Below are positions 47,277 through 58,582 of a DNA stretch of 64,000 bases, piece by piece (position 1 is the first letter of the stretch; every line of letters starts with the position of its first letter). Under the pieces are notes generated by a model. It had not been told where the DNA came from. It did not search any database and saw only the letters and a program-made list of their open reading frames with translations. The translations under genes were made by a program, and so were the position numbers. Origin of the DNA: Heterocephalus glaber (Eukaryota > Chordata > Mammalia > Rodentia > Bathyergidae); contig NW_004624864.1 of assembly GCF_000247695.1 (NCBI RefSeq), forward strand, positions 5,331,939 through 5,395,938, read 5' to 3'.

Positions 47277-48105
47277 ATACATAATACATTTTTGAAAAAT
47301 ATTTCTTCCTGTTTTATGATTTTTTTTGTTAATTTAATATATAAACATACCACCTAAACAAGGAAAAAGCAGAAGCCAGGAGTTTCCAATTTTGGATTCA
47401 GATTAATGTTAAATGTTTAATTAGAATGAAGTTATACGTAAGTAATATGACCTAATGTTGGAGACGAGTTGTAAAAAGATAATTATTAAGAAAAGAAAAA
47501 TGTTCTATCAATTATTGACAGCCCTATGTATGTTTTTCCATTTCAGTGGTTGTGAATATAAGTCTATATATTTAAAATAATTTTTCTGTAATTTCTTGTG
47601 TCGTATTTGCTGCTTTCCTTATTTACTTTAAAGTTTTATATCCAATAATCTGTGTAATGGTATCAGGCAAGATTAACAAGTTTTCAATATATGAGCCATA
47701 CTCAGATTCAATGAAAGTGCCTTGTTACACTTATAAGATGGAGTTTTTTATTATATTCATTTTAATATATTTGGATGAGTTAGAATATTTATACTACTGA
47801 TATTTATTGGTAAATCTGTCAATGGATTCTGACTTGGAAAACAATATTTAAGTTGAAGAAATTCCTAAATTTTAAGTTAAATTAGTGCTATTCTATTTTC
47901 TTTATTACATAGGGTATAAAGCATTTATATAATGATATGAAATAAACAAAAGATAATCTTTTGGCCATAAGAAACATTTAAACTATTTGCATTTGCCATT
48001 CATTTACTTCTCATATCACTACATAGCTCATGTAATAGAAGTTATTTCTCTGAAATAATGGAAAATTTCATACCCTTTTACATGGTGCCAAGTCAGTGTG
48101 CTATG

Positions 48106-48108
<3 letters not shown>

Positions 48109-48142
<34 letters not shown>
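48109..48142. repeat. (TA)n microsatellite
   Basis: About 16 TA dinucleotides, continuing imperfectly to 48155. Confidence 0.95.
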
Positions 48143-48144
<2 letters not shown>

Positions 48145-49018
48145 CATATATATGATATTTTAAAAGACCATAACGCAGTACAGCAAAATATGAACACCTG
48201 GTTTTGCTTCCTAATAATTAATGGCTACCCAGCAACACTGCTATTATATTTTACTATAACAGCAGTCCCTAAAATGTGTGCACTGTTCAATGTTTTGTAG
48301 AGTTCCTAATAGAAGACACTGTGCTTGGCATTGGGGATTAAAGCTTCAAAGTCACAAGTATATAGTTAGATACAGAAAATGAACTTGGTAAAGGAAAGAA
48401 TAACTTATCAGATGGTGGATGATGATGACCAGGGTAATTGTATTAGCAAACAGTTTTCCTAGTGTGATGAAACATTCAGGAATAGACTCGCTCAACACAG
48501 AGCAATGTTCATGGCTATCACCTGAATTTATTGGTGTTTCATACTCAATCTGTTGCTCAGATTACTTTTGGGTTGGCTTTTTTTGGCAGGTAACTCAGTG
48601 CTGGGGTTCTCCTATCTTTTGGCTCTGTTGTCTTCTTCCACATAGTCAGAGGGAATTCATTCAATATTCAGTGTAAAGGACAGTTGAGGATTTGTTTTAC
48701 AAAAGAAAAACCATTATGTAGATTTTATTCATATGAGTGCTTTTCATAAAATACTTTAATTTATTAAGTAGATAATTACATCTGTTACTTATTTTTCTAA
48801 GGAACCTTTAAGGAACTTTATTTTTTAATAATCAAATTCATCAGCAGAATATTTTCATAATATATTTTACTTTCCATTTTAATTTTTGTGAGTACTTGGT
48901 GATATGTTTATTTTATTCTTGATATTCTATTTGTTGTTCTCCATGCAGTAATGACCTTTGTTTTGAAACCCATATCATAATAATGTCTACCAAAAAAAAA
49001 TATGTATATATATATATA

Positions 49019-49104
49019 GCTTTTCTTTTTTGGTGATGGTGATTGAACCCATGCCATGAACAACAATTGGCAAACACTGTAACATTAAGCTACATATCCA
49101 GCCC
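49019..49104 (-). mobile_element. Old ID-like SINE
   Basis: Degenerate reversed copy: 'ttttggtgatggtgattgaac', 'aaacactgtaacattaagct', 'acatatccagccc'. More diverged than the other copies. Confidence 0.7.
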
Positions 49105-49847
49105 TTATTAAACAAGCAGCAATATAAGACCACTTGAAAATATTCATCCATTTTCCCCAATTCCTTGTTATTTTTCTCATAAATATTTTTATATGTGGCC
49201 TAAATTCATAATGCAGTAGTATTATCTGCCTTCAGTCCTTCAGTTTTAAAGTACTTAAAATTAAAATTTCCATTATTTCTCACTTCAATGTACATTTTTA
49301 CATTTGTCATTTTTATTTCTGCATAGACTCAAGTGTCCTTCATAGTTATCCTTTACAGGATCCTTTGAACTACTTAACCAATGGCTTCATAAATTTCTTA
49401 TTGTTAAAAAAGTGCTGGCATGTATATTCTCACATTATTCCTGTTTCATTACTGCTTTATGTTAGATTATTTGGCAGTGCCCTGTAGTTACTTTATATTT
49501 TTATTCATTCCATTTTCTTGGCAATAATTCCTCTTAGGTAAGTTCCATTATTTTTTTTTCAATTTCATGATTATTTCTTAATCTGCAGCGACTCCACTGA
49601 TGACCCTGTTGTAGGAGCCCATGTATCTCATTTTGTGTGATGGTGCATGGGTGTGTGTGTTTGCATGTGTATTTCCAGTGTGATACTGAATACTTTCTGT
49701 AACTTCCATCTACCTAGTGCAAACTCTGACAACTTCATGCATGTAGTTTATCCTCTCAACTAGACTCTGGAGGACTCTGGATGCTTTTAGACAAATACTA
49801 CCACAAATGTATGTATTTGAACAAGTTGATCATACAACTTATTCTGT

Positions 49848-50150
49848 TTTTTTCATTAAGTTTATTGGTACATTTCAGGTATACAACACAGTTACATTCA
49901 TCATTGGGATTTTGTACCTTTACATGATGTGTCTTGGTTATTTTTTCCTCATTCCTCTGCCCTCCCTTCAACTCTTCTACCCCTCCCTATTTACAAAGAT
50001 GTTTTTTCTGTTTTTTCTTTACTCATATTTTTGCTTTTCCCTTCTTTCCTTTCCCCTACCACTTCTTCTATCCCTTTAGACATTTTTCTTCCTATTTCAC
50101 ATTGTCTATTATAAATTTTGATCCTTATTCTTATACATGTTTAATAGTGA
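49848..50150 (-). mobile_element. LINE-1 3' end, 5'-truncated
   Basis: Reversed L1 3' UTR: 'ttcattaagtttattggtac', 'cattcatcattgggattttg', then a pyrimidine-rich stretch to about 50100. Open frames across it are low-complexity Phe/Pro/Leu artefacts. Confidence 0.83.
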
Positions 50151-50457
50151 AGAAGAGAGAAGACTTGGAGAGTGAACATAAGCTCTTTCAATTACAGGTT
50201 CACTGATTTTCACACCTGTACCTGGTTGGCTTTAACTATGGTTTAATATGTAGCTGTGATTCCTCCGTGCGTGCAGTGCTTACATCTTGCTTCCACATGT
50301 TGCACAAAGTGAGCAATTTCATGTTTTCCACGTATTCAGGGAAGGGACTTGTCTTTGGAATTTAGATTATGTGAATGAATGTAAATTCAAACTTGGAAAG
50401 TCTCACTGAAAATTATGATTTTTTAGATTAACTGTCTTTTAAAACAAGGGTTGAGTG

Positions 50458-50548
50458 GGCTAGGGATTTAGCTCAGTGGTTTCACCACCTGCTGTGCAAG
50501 CATAAGGACCCAAGTTTGATCCCCAGTACCAAAAAAAATAAATAAAAA
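50458..50548 (+). mobile_element. ID-like SINE
   Basis: 'gggctagggatttagctcag' to 'gatccccagtacc' plus A-rich tail; target duplication 'aagggttgag' at about 50448-50457 and 50549-50558. Confidence 0.94.
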
Positions 50549-50799
50549 AGGGTTGAGGAAGTTTTATTGTACTTTTTTACAACTTATGTGCAATTGGAAT
50601 TATTCTTATCCATTCTATGATTTTGAGAATCATTTCTATGTATAACACCCCATTTACCACTGCAGTATCAACTTCTGAATCTTGAAAATGTAATGGGACC
50701 TCAACTCAGACCTTTTTTAACTGATCCTATCCACTTTGGCTTTCTGTTGCTACATTGTTTCTTTGCTCATTCTTTCTTTAATTGAATATATCATGTTTC

Positions 50800-50936
50800 C
50801 TCCCTCCTTCCTCTCTATCATCTCCCTGTTGTCCCAGTTCCTTGCTGTCTCCCTTCCTTCCTTCCCTCTGTCCCTTCATCCCTCCCTACCACTCTCCTTC
50901 CTTCCTTCCTTCCTTCCTCTTTTCTTTCCTTCCTTT
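50800..50936. repeat. CCTT-rich polypyrimidine tract
   Basis: 'ccttccttccttccttcctc' and related units; counterpart of 13478-13612. Confidence 0.88.
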
Positions 50937-51290
50937 TTTAAATTTTTGGGACTGTATCCTATCAAGTCAAGGCAAAATGTGTAATGCCCTAATCACTACA
51001 ATGACTTATCAAATCCAGTGGAAATCATTTCTACAAAGTATTTTGTATACATTAATATAATGTCACTGGTATTTCTCTCACTGTGTTAATGGAGATCTTC
51101 GATGCTAAAGTGAAAATATCAGATAATTCCTTCATTTCTGTAAGCAAAGTAAACTTAAAAACCTGATCTCTGTTGCTCAGTAACTTAACATAATTTGGAC
51201 ATCATTCTATAGAGATATGTGGCCTTGAGTCAAGTGTTTAAAATTATTGTATACGGTTTTTTTATTTGGGATACAATGCAATAGTAGAAC

Positions 51291-51779
51291 TGATGTGGAA
51301 AGTGCTGCCAAACATAACTTGGAGTGAATAATTATTGCAGTACATCTATCCATGAACTGTAAGTCAGCTTTAAATAACAATATAGCAAAAAGATGGTTTT
51401 GTGCTTTGTATGGGCTATCGCTGAAGCCTCTTCTGAGTGGACTTATCTCTGTGTAGAAACACTGGGTGGCCCCTTTTCTCTTGTGGGGCAGCCTGTTCCT
51501 GGTAAGATTAGAAAACAGCCTTGAAGTTATTTATGTAATCCCCCAACCCTGAAGCTATGGAAAGTCCCTTGCTGTCTTGGCATGCAGCTGTGTAACCACT
51601 GCTTGAACTTCTTACTCTGTAAAAAGGTATGCAAAGGAAAAATTTTCTTAACTCCAGGTCAGTCTATAAGGACTGTTTTCCTGGGACTGGCCATTGCCTA
51701 GCAATAAACTTCTTTCTTATTTTACCCAACTCTCCTGGTCTCTGTAAGATCATTTCGACCCCCACTTTGCTGCAATACA
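51291..51779 (+). mobile_element. Solo LTR
   Basis: About 490 bp present here but absent at the equivalent place in the OR-2 spacer (near 13975-13990). It starts 'tgatgtgg' and ends '...ttgctgcaataca', with 'gcaataaacttctttc' (AATAAA signal) near 51702 and a T/C-rich 3' part, as in plus-strand gammaretroviral-type LTRs. Imperfect 5-base repeats (agaac/acaac) flank it. No internal sequence. Confidence 0.7.
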
Positions 51780-52224
51780 ACAACTTCATGGAGATAAAAC
51801 CACAGATAGTACAGGCATGAATAAAATTGTCCAGTAGCTAATAAGCTGCATAGATATGCACCTTATTACTTTTTCAAGGCAGGAAATTTTCCTCATTGTC
51901 AGAATTTCAGCTTAGTTTTGAAAATTTTAAGACAAAGACAATTTAACTATGGTGAGTATGCAAATTTATTCCATTACATTTTTCATGACAATAGGCTAGA
52001 AAATGGCAAGACTAAGGCCAGCACTCCTCACAATTCAGTTCAGACTGTGTTTAATTGAGAGTATTTTTTTCATTTCAGAATATTTAAATTTGTAACAAAT
52101 ATAAATATTAATCACGTTATTCACCCTAGCTCTTCAGCTGTATCCTTTCTTAGCTATCCCTGATCCCCTGTTGGATAACCAATAAAATTGTTTTTCATTA
52201 TTTCAAATCCTCTCTCTATCATTC

Positions 52225-52350
52225 TCTGTCTGAGACAGGGCCTCACTACATAGTTTAGTTTAGGCTGTGCATTCATGATGTAGGCCACTGGGAATGATCC
52301 TCCCACCCCAGATTCCTGAGTGCTCAGATTACAGACTGCTGTCACCAGAC
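52225..52350 (-). mobile_element. B1-like SINE abutting ERV-B
   Basis: Reversed 7SL-derived SINE ('gagacagggcctcactacatag', 'gctcagattacagactgctg'); counterpart of 14384-14508. Confidence 0.75.
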
Positions 52351-52353
52351 CTA

Positions 52354-52734
52354 TGATAAGGACAAGGGAGTTAAAACAATGGACATCCACCACATTCTGG
52401 GCCATATTTGAGTCCTTTTATTAAAACAAGTGACTGAGGTGGGCTAGTGCACTTGGCAATGGGAAGCAGTTTGATTTCTCCTTTAAATCATGATTTCTGT
52501 TGGGGAGGACTTGGGAGAGCAAGCAGAATCTTACAGAGGCAGAACCATGCCAAGTTAGTGGGGAGCAGAAGCAATTTTCACACAATAAGTGAGCTACAAA
52601 ACACCCTGCAACTGCAGCAAGTTTACTGCCAAACAGAATGTGGGTTTTGTCTACTTTGTCCAAGCACAAGTACTTTGACCAAGCACAGGTACAAGCTGAT
52701 GTTGAGGCTCAAGATGGAGTTGGGTTGGCTATCA
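52354..52734 (-). repeat. ERV-B 3' LTR
   Basis: TG...CA repeat matching 58035-58425 ('gcagtttgatttctcctttaa', 'ggtgagctacaaaac(a)', 'gctgatgttgaggctcaag'). Minus-strand AATAAA near 52415. A pyrimidine tract just to its right (52735-52752) is the polypurine tract in reverse. Confidence 0.88.
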
Positions 52735-52759
52735 CATTCCCAACTTCTCTAAGCATGAT

Positions 52760-53190
52760 GTCAAAGCATTGAATCAATTACAGCCTCTTAATTGGGCAAG
52801 AGATTATACAAGGCATTATAGTAGGATCCCATACACATCAGGTTTACAGAGGTTATGTGTTGTTTTGTTTCCTGGCTTAGCAACATTGTTTGAAAGGTAA
52901 TGATTTTCACTGGGTGAGGCATTAGTCCTCCAGGGAACCAGAAGGGAAACCGCCAGTTCCATCCTGTGGCCCATTTAGAGTCCAGGGGCCTTTGTATCAG
53001 AATCATGACTAAGCAAGTATGTTCCCAAACTATGACATCATTAGTGACATTTGGTCCCCCACTACAGGAGGCAATCTTTACATAGCTCCAGTTAGGGCAG
53101 CAGAAATCAGGTGGAGACATGCCGCAGTGAACAGTTTTCTGTACCTTTTGGTGAGACTGGAGATATTTTAACTGGGACTGGTTATAAAAT
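52760..53190 (-). pseudogene. ERV-B env remnant (possible)
   Basis: Only about 450 bp separate integrase from the 3' LTR, far too little for a full env. A 110-codon minus-strand frame (52788-53120) begins with a Cys- and Trp-containing stretch that could derive from a surface-subunit segment. There is no fusion peptide, immunosuppressive region or transmembrane subunit. It is a decayed fragment, and the identification is weak. Confidence 0.35.
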
Positions 53191-53194
53191 TCTT

Positions 53195-53990
53195 CTAGTA
53201 CCTCACTTTTGACTTTGGGGAGCAGTGGATGGGTCTTCCAAACATAATTTCATAACAAATAAAACCTGCTTTATATGGGGTGCACCTCACTCTAAGGACA
53301 GACAGGGACAGAAGGCTGACCCACCCTACACCAGTTTCCAGCATCAATTTGGTCAGAGTGGATTTTATGATTGGATTCATCAGTTCCATTGGTCTGAAGC
53401 TTTGGGGTCAATAGGCACAGTGGAATTTCCACTTTATACCCAGTCTCCTACTGACTAACTGAATAATAGAGGCTACAAAGTTGGGTCCATTGTCAGATCC
53501 AATGGACACTGGTAGTTCTAATCTTGGAATTAATTCCTGAAGAAGGTTCTTTGCCACCACAGAGCAGTCTTCCCATGAGTAGCATAGACCTCTGCCCAAC
53601 CTGAGAAAGTGTCTATGAAAACCAGGGGGCAGTGATAACCACCTGCTGGTGGTTTGATCTCTGTGAAATCCATTTCCCAGTGTTCTCCAGGATTCTACCC
53701 TTAGAATCTGATCCCAAAAGGTGCAGATGGGCCCTGGTGGGGATTTACTTGTACATAGCTTGGGCAAATGATAGAGGTCTGGTGGGCTACCTCCTGTAGC
53801 TTTAGAAAGCAGTATCTTGGAGCTCAAGGCTCATCATTCTTGGAACACCCCAGGTGTGTGACCAAATGCAGTTGCTGGATAAGCTGTCATTCTAATGTCT
53901 GGGGGAGGTAGATGCGACCATCTGGACATTTCCACCAGCCTTGGGGAACTTTGCTTGCAGCCAGCTTGCTTCTTCATCTTCCTCTGTATT
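53195..53990 (-). pseudogene. ERV-B pol: integrase relic
   Basis: The minus-strand frame at 53408-53827 contains 'SDNGPNFVA', the integrase catalytic-core Asp region. The next frame, 53195-53389, has 'RVRCTPYKAGF' and 'EIMFGRP', typical of the gammaretroviral integrase C-terminal half. The two lie in different frames or are separated by stops, so no continuous enzyme is encoded. Confidence 0.85.
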
Positions 53991-54700
53991 GTAAGTGGGG
54001 ATAGTGGGAAGCAAAGGGGGAGGGAGACTCATGGTAGGCAGCATGACTAAGAGTTCAGCTGGCCTTGGGGCTGCCTCTCTTGCTGTGTGATCTGCAAGTT
54101 GGTTTCCCTAAGTCTTGGGTGTATTGTCCTTTTGGTGACCATGAACATGAATGATGTCCACCAACTTGGGAAGTCATACTACCTCCAGGAGAGACAATAT
54201 CTCTTCTTTGTTCTTGACAATCACTCCTGCTGCTGGGAAAAGCCCTGTGTCCTTATAAATGCTTGCATGGGCATTTAGAGTACCAAAGACATACCTAAGA
54301 GTATACATCTATCTTATTTTCCTTTCCCCATCTCAAGGCCTGGAACAAGGTGCTCAGTTCTTTCTTTAGGGATGAGGTCCTCTTGGACACAGGCTGGGCC
54401 AAAGTGACTTGATCAATTGTAGTCACTGCTGTCCACAAGCACTGCACCCCACTTACCACCAAGCTTCTTTCATCTGTGAAGAGGGTGGCATCTGAATCAA
54501 CCAAGAGGGTGTCTGATAAGTCTCATGTAATTGTACCCCTGAGTTTGGTCCAGTACCTCTTCACAGTCATGAATTGGGCTGTTGGGGTCATCACCTGGCA
54601 TGAGTGTAGCCAGACTGAGAACCTGCAAGAATCTGAGATACTGAGATACTGAGTGAGGCAGCCATTTGACATCCATTTGTTAGCAGAATCCCTACTGAAT
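53991..54700 (-). pseudogene. ERV-B pol: RNase H relic
   Basis: Minus-strand 54295-54504 reads 'DATLFTDERS', corresponding to the first catalytic Asp motif (usually TDGSS), then 'QALRWGKENKI', a gammaretroviral RNase H hallmark. Stops interrupt both sides. Confidence 0.8.
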
Positions 54701-55800
54701 TTGGGGCAGTTAGGACCAGGTCCTGTCTGAGGGTCAACTTATCAGCCTCCTTAACAAATAAACCCGTGGATGCTACTGCCTAGAGACATGAAGGCCATCC
54801 TGAGGTCTCAGGATCAAATATTTTAGAAAGATAGGTCATGGGGCAATTCTAGTGTTCCAAGGACAACCTTAAGATGTCATTAGCAATCTTTCTTACCTCA
54901 AGGATGAAAAGATAAAAAGGCCTAGTAACATCAGGTAGTGCCAGGGCCAAGGCTGAAACCACATCTCTTTTCAGATTCTGGGCTTTTCTTCATCTATTCC
55001 CCACCCTAGGGGTTGATTTCTTCCTATGGCAGAATGGAATATCAGCAAACTCAGGTAGGCACAGGCAACAGTTTCCAGTTGCACATAGGAATTCTCATGC
55101 CTGATTCTTGGTATTTGGTGTGGGTATCTGGAGGATGACCTTTTCCTGGCCTGGGACAAAGCTTTTCAACCTTCTGAGAATTCATACCCCAAGTACAATA
55201 TTTTAGGGGCACAGAGTTGTGCCTTCTTGGCTATGATGCAATAGCCCAGTTCCTCAAGTAGCTGAGGAAGCTCCTGTGTTGCCCAAAGGCATTCTGAATA
55301 GCTAGTAGCAGCTAGTCACAAATCATCCACATATGGGAGCAGGGTGAGGTTAGGATTGTGGGATCAAAACTCACCAAGACCTTCAGAAAGGCCTCACTGA
55401 ACAGGGTGGGTGTATTTTTGTATTCTTTAGAAAGGCAGGTCAAGTTGAGCTGGCATGTGTCCCTGGAAAAAGGGTCAGTTTCCTGGAAGTCGAAAATAGG
55501 CTGGGTAGATGTGTTAAGGGCTGCACTGAAAAAAACACCCTTTAAACCTCACACAGTATTCACATGGTGATCAGGAGACAGTAAAATCATGGGGTATAGG
55601 GGTTGGGGAAAATAGTGTGCAAAGTCACCACTCCCTGGTTAACTTCTCTCAAGTCCTGAACCTGTTTGTAATCTGATGTCCCCAGTTTTTGTACTCACAG
55701 GAACAGGGTGTTCCATGGAGATAGACAGGGACTTCATATCCCAAAGCCCACCAAACTCTTAATATGAGGGGCTATCCCCTGTCTGGCCTTCTGAGAGATG
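54701..55800 (-). pseudogene. ERV-B pol: reverse transcriptase relic
   Basis: The catalytic YVDD motif is preserved on the minus strand at 55322-55333, preceded by 'LF.EAF'-type palm text, and a 'DLREVN'-like motif lies near 55640. Several stops and shifts occur between them, so no active polymerase is encoded. Confidence 0.85.
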
Positions 55801-55816
55801 GGGTTTTGTGAAGGTC

Positions 55817-56101
55817 TCATCCCAGGAAGGGGAATGCCCAGTCCACTATGGCAGTGTTGGACTGCTCCCATGGCCCCCTACATGGGGATGCTTTTTGATG
55901 AAAGCCCTTCCAGAAGATTTTTAACACTGATCTCTTGGTGCCAATGTCCACCAGAAAATGGACCAGTTGGTCCCCTACTTCAACATGTACCATGGGATCG
56001 CAGGGACCAAGACAGAAGGATACCTGGCCCCCACATTCTGAATCTTCCTTTCCCTCAGATGTGGGGAGGAATATTGGCAGAGGGCGTGTGGGGGCATTCA
56101 T
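55817..56101 (-). pseudogene. ERV-B protease relic
   Basis: Minus-strand text 'VHFLVDIGTKRSVL' marks the aspartic protease active site. The usual D-T-G is D-I-G here, which should disable catalysis. It lies directly downstream of the Gag zinc knuckle in the usual order. Confidence 0.83.
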
Positions 56102-57260
56102 TTATTCAGTGTCCTTCCTCCTTGCAATAGGCACATTGATTTCTGCCCAATAGCCGATGTCCTCCTGGCTTTCTAGGCACCTTCCCTTAGGGCTTCCTGG
56201 GGTTGTGTCCCTCGGGGTACTCTCTGATGGTGGCTGCCAAGATATTTGCTTGTTTCCTTGCTGATCTTTCTGGCATGACTATGGCCGATTTTTGTTTTTC
56301 TAAATCCCTATTTGTCAAACACCTTGAAAGCTACTTCTAACAGCTGAGATGTGTTCATTCCTTGAAACACCCCTAGTTTTTGTATTTTTCATATCAGGTA
56401 AGACTGAATAACATAAGCCAAACTTAGAGCTCTACAATTCTCTGGAGCAGAGGGGTTAAACAGGGCATAAACCTCGAAGTCCTCTTCAAGTCTGTCCAGG
56501 AATGAAGCAGGGTACTCCTCTGGTCCCTGTTTTACATCCATGGTTTTTGCAAGATTTATGGGTTTCCAAACTGCTGCTCAATTCCCATTCAACAAATTCT
56601 CATACAAAGTGCTAAAAGCCTGTTTCCCCCCTGGAGCATTTGGATCCAATTCAGGCTGCTCTGAGGGGAAACAATGTTGCAGAAATCCATGGGCCTCCTC
56701 CTCTGAAGGGCCCCCTCAATAAAACCTTTCTAGCCTAACTCCTCATCCTGTCCCATTCCTAAGCAGTGAACAGGGCCAATAACAACTGCTGACAGTCATG
56801 CCAGTTGTTTACATGAGTCTTAGAGATGGACTCTATCAGAGAAATCAGAACCTGCAGTTTCTAAGAGAATGGTGGACTCTTGGTTTTCCAGTTGTAGAGG
56901 TCAGAAGTGGACAAGGGAAGATACATCATGACCAGTTCCTGGGCCTGCCCCATTGGGAGGAGTGGACTCCCTCAAAGGCAAGAGAGTCTCAGGATTGCAT
57001 CTTCCTGAGGTGGTGACCTCCTGCCAGGATGGGAGATACTCTCCTATAGGGGAAGAGGAGGCAGGAGAAGTTGAGAAAAAATGAGATATTTGGTGGCAGG
57101 AGGGTCTGGAAGGACAGGAGAGGGTGATGAACTAGGGTTATATGAAGGTGGATAGGGGAGGACTTCCTTAGTTTCTGACCAGTACAGAACTGACTGCCTG
57201 AAGACCATGGGCATAACAGGCTGTGAAGATGATGAGTCCATGGTAGAGACACTTAGGGCA
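56102..57260 (-). pseudogene. ERV-B gag relic
   Basis: From right to left on the minus strand: a proline-rich segment with a PPSY late-domain motif (about 57150), 'SDLYNWK' at the capsid start (about 56880-56905), 'DDCQQLL'-like text near 56790, and a CCHC zinc knuckle 'CAYCKEEGH' near 56110-56135 with a stop directly after the His. This order is characteristic of gammaretroviral Gag. Multiple stops; non-coding now. Confidence 0.85.
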
Positions 57261-58009
57261 GGCAGGAGAGAGCCAAGATTAGGATCTTCAGGAACAACAT
57301 AAAAGATGTCCAGACATAGAGAAAGAAACCTTAGTGTTTATGTGTGAAGCCTGGAATGAGGTTGTGACAGACAAAAGAAGGAGGTGTTCCTCTGTGGGAG
57401 GAATCACTCAGTCTGAGAACTCTCAGCTATTTTAAGGACTATTCAGGCTTTAGGGTGTTTTTATCTCATCACATGAGCACCTATTTGGCCTTTCCTCGAT
57501 GTGCCCACAAACCACAGCATGAACTCATCCAGACCCCAAAACTCTGATGGTGATTCCCCCTCTTTGTCATGGAGAATGATGGAAGATTCTATAGTTTACA
57601 CTGTGTGTTACCATTCATTCACCTATTCAAATAGCAGTCATTTAGCAGCCAAAAACTTACCACACCCATCACGGGGGGTTTACCAAACTGGCTGACTTGC
57701 AGGCAGACCAGACCTGACCAGACCAGATCACACCAGAGGGCCACTTCAGTCAGTGTGGTGACCTTAGGAGGAGGCCAGGGAATGCCTTCATCAAGGACTA
57801 TTTTCCCCCACAAGAACCAGAATGATCCTTACCTGAAAACCAGACCAAATTTACTGCAGAAAATTTGGAATGTGTCTCAGGTGTATCTGCAGTGCCCTCA
57901 GTATCAGCAATGAGACTATGGGCCCTGAAATGTCTCAGGGGAACCTCCCATATAATTTGCTGCTGCAGACAGGAGAAACCACATCAAGGCCAGTCCACCC
58001 ATTGGGACC
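57261..58009 (-). other. ERV-B leader and gag start region
   Basis: Between gag and the primer binding site; expected to hold the packaging leader. No intact frame; a short run of 'gaccagaccaga'-type repeats lies at about 57708-57730. Confidence 0.5.
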
Positions 58010-58027
58010 ACCTTGCTGGGGCCTCCA
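58010..58027 (-). promoter_or_regulatory. ERV-B primer binding site (tRNA-Thr)
   Basis: Plus-strand 'GCTGGGGCCTCCA' ending at 58027 equals the 3' end of tRNA-Thr(UGU) with CCA; 16 of 18 bases agree by eye. It is adjacent to the right-hand LTR. Confidence 0.75.
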
Positions 58028-58034
58028 GATCTTA

Positions 58035-58425
58035 TGGATGAGTTAGAACAATGGAGATGTGCCACACTTTGTGCCAGATTTGAGTCCCTTTATTAAAGCC
58101 AGAGTCTGAGGGGGGTTAATTCCCAGATAGTTCTCTCTGCAATGGTAAGCAGTTTGATTTCTCCTTTTAAATCATGCTTTCATTGGGGAGGTTTCAGGGG
58201 AGAGCAAGTGGAATCTACAGAAGCAGAACCATGCCACTTTACAGGGGGAGGGGTGCACAAGGAAGTTAGATACAATAGGTGAGCTACAAAACATTCTGCA
58301 ACTGCATCAAGTTAAGTGCCAAAAGGATGCAGAGATTTTGTGTGCTTTGACCAAGCACAAACACTTTGGCCAAGGAGGTATGGGCTGATGTTGAGGCTCA
58401 AGGTGGAGTCAGGTTGGCTGTCTCA
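58035..58425 (-). repeat. ERV-B 5' LTR
   Basis: Matches 52354-52734; adjacent to the primer binding site. Ends 'ggttggctgtctca'. 'tttatta' near 58092 is the reversed AATAAA signal. Confidence 0.88.
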
Positions 58426-58465
58426 AGTTACCTCTAAGTTTTCTTCCATTTTTTTTTCACAGGGA

Positions 58466-58582
58466 GAGCATTTGAAAAAAGATCTTGGTAGGTAGTTCAG
58501 GCTGACATCAAACCTCAATTATTCTCCTGCCTCAATTTCCCTTGTGCTGTTATTACAGAAATGTACCACTATACCTTGTTTT
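58466..58582 (-). mobile_element. 7SL-like SINE monomer
   Basis: 'cagggagagcatttg', 'attctcctgcctcaatttcc', 'gttattacagaaatgtacca'; counterpart of 14548-14668. Confidence 0.72.

Larger units (their letters stand above)
46578..49847. other. 3' region of the OR-4 unit, no gene
   Basis: Collinear with 34.2-38.1 kb and, near its start, with 2.4-3.6 kb. It contains two ID-like SINEs and an AT microsatellite; no conserved frames. Confidence 0.6.
50559..52350. other. Spacer 5' of OR-5, paralogous to 13.24-14.51 kb
   Basis: Same order as the OR-2 spacer: conserved AT-rich text, C/T tract (50800-50936), then the B1-like SINE (52225-52350). It differs by carrying a solo LTR and by ERV-B at its right end. 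Confidence 0.72.
52354..58425 (-). mobile_element. ERV-B: gammaretrovirus-like endogenous retrovirus, tRNA-Thr PBS
   Basis: A 6.1-kb minus-strand provirus with LTRs at 52354-52734 and 58035-58425. The primer site matches tRNA-Thr, and the order from right to left is gag, protease, reverse transcriptase, RNase H and integrase, with at most a short env remnant. Every reading frame has stops or shifts. The empty site is visible at about 14505-14515 in the OR-2 spacer: there the two 7SL-like SINEs are adjacent, here ERV-B lies between them. 'acct' occurs at both junctions (52348-52351 and 58430-58433) and may be the target duplication, but the LTR edges are not exact. Confidence 0.92.

Noticed and set aside
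53408..53827. 139-codon minus-strand frame as a host gene
   Set aside because: It contains the integrase core motif, is flanked by other pol relics and lies between paired LTRs, so it is provirus debris.
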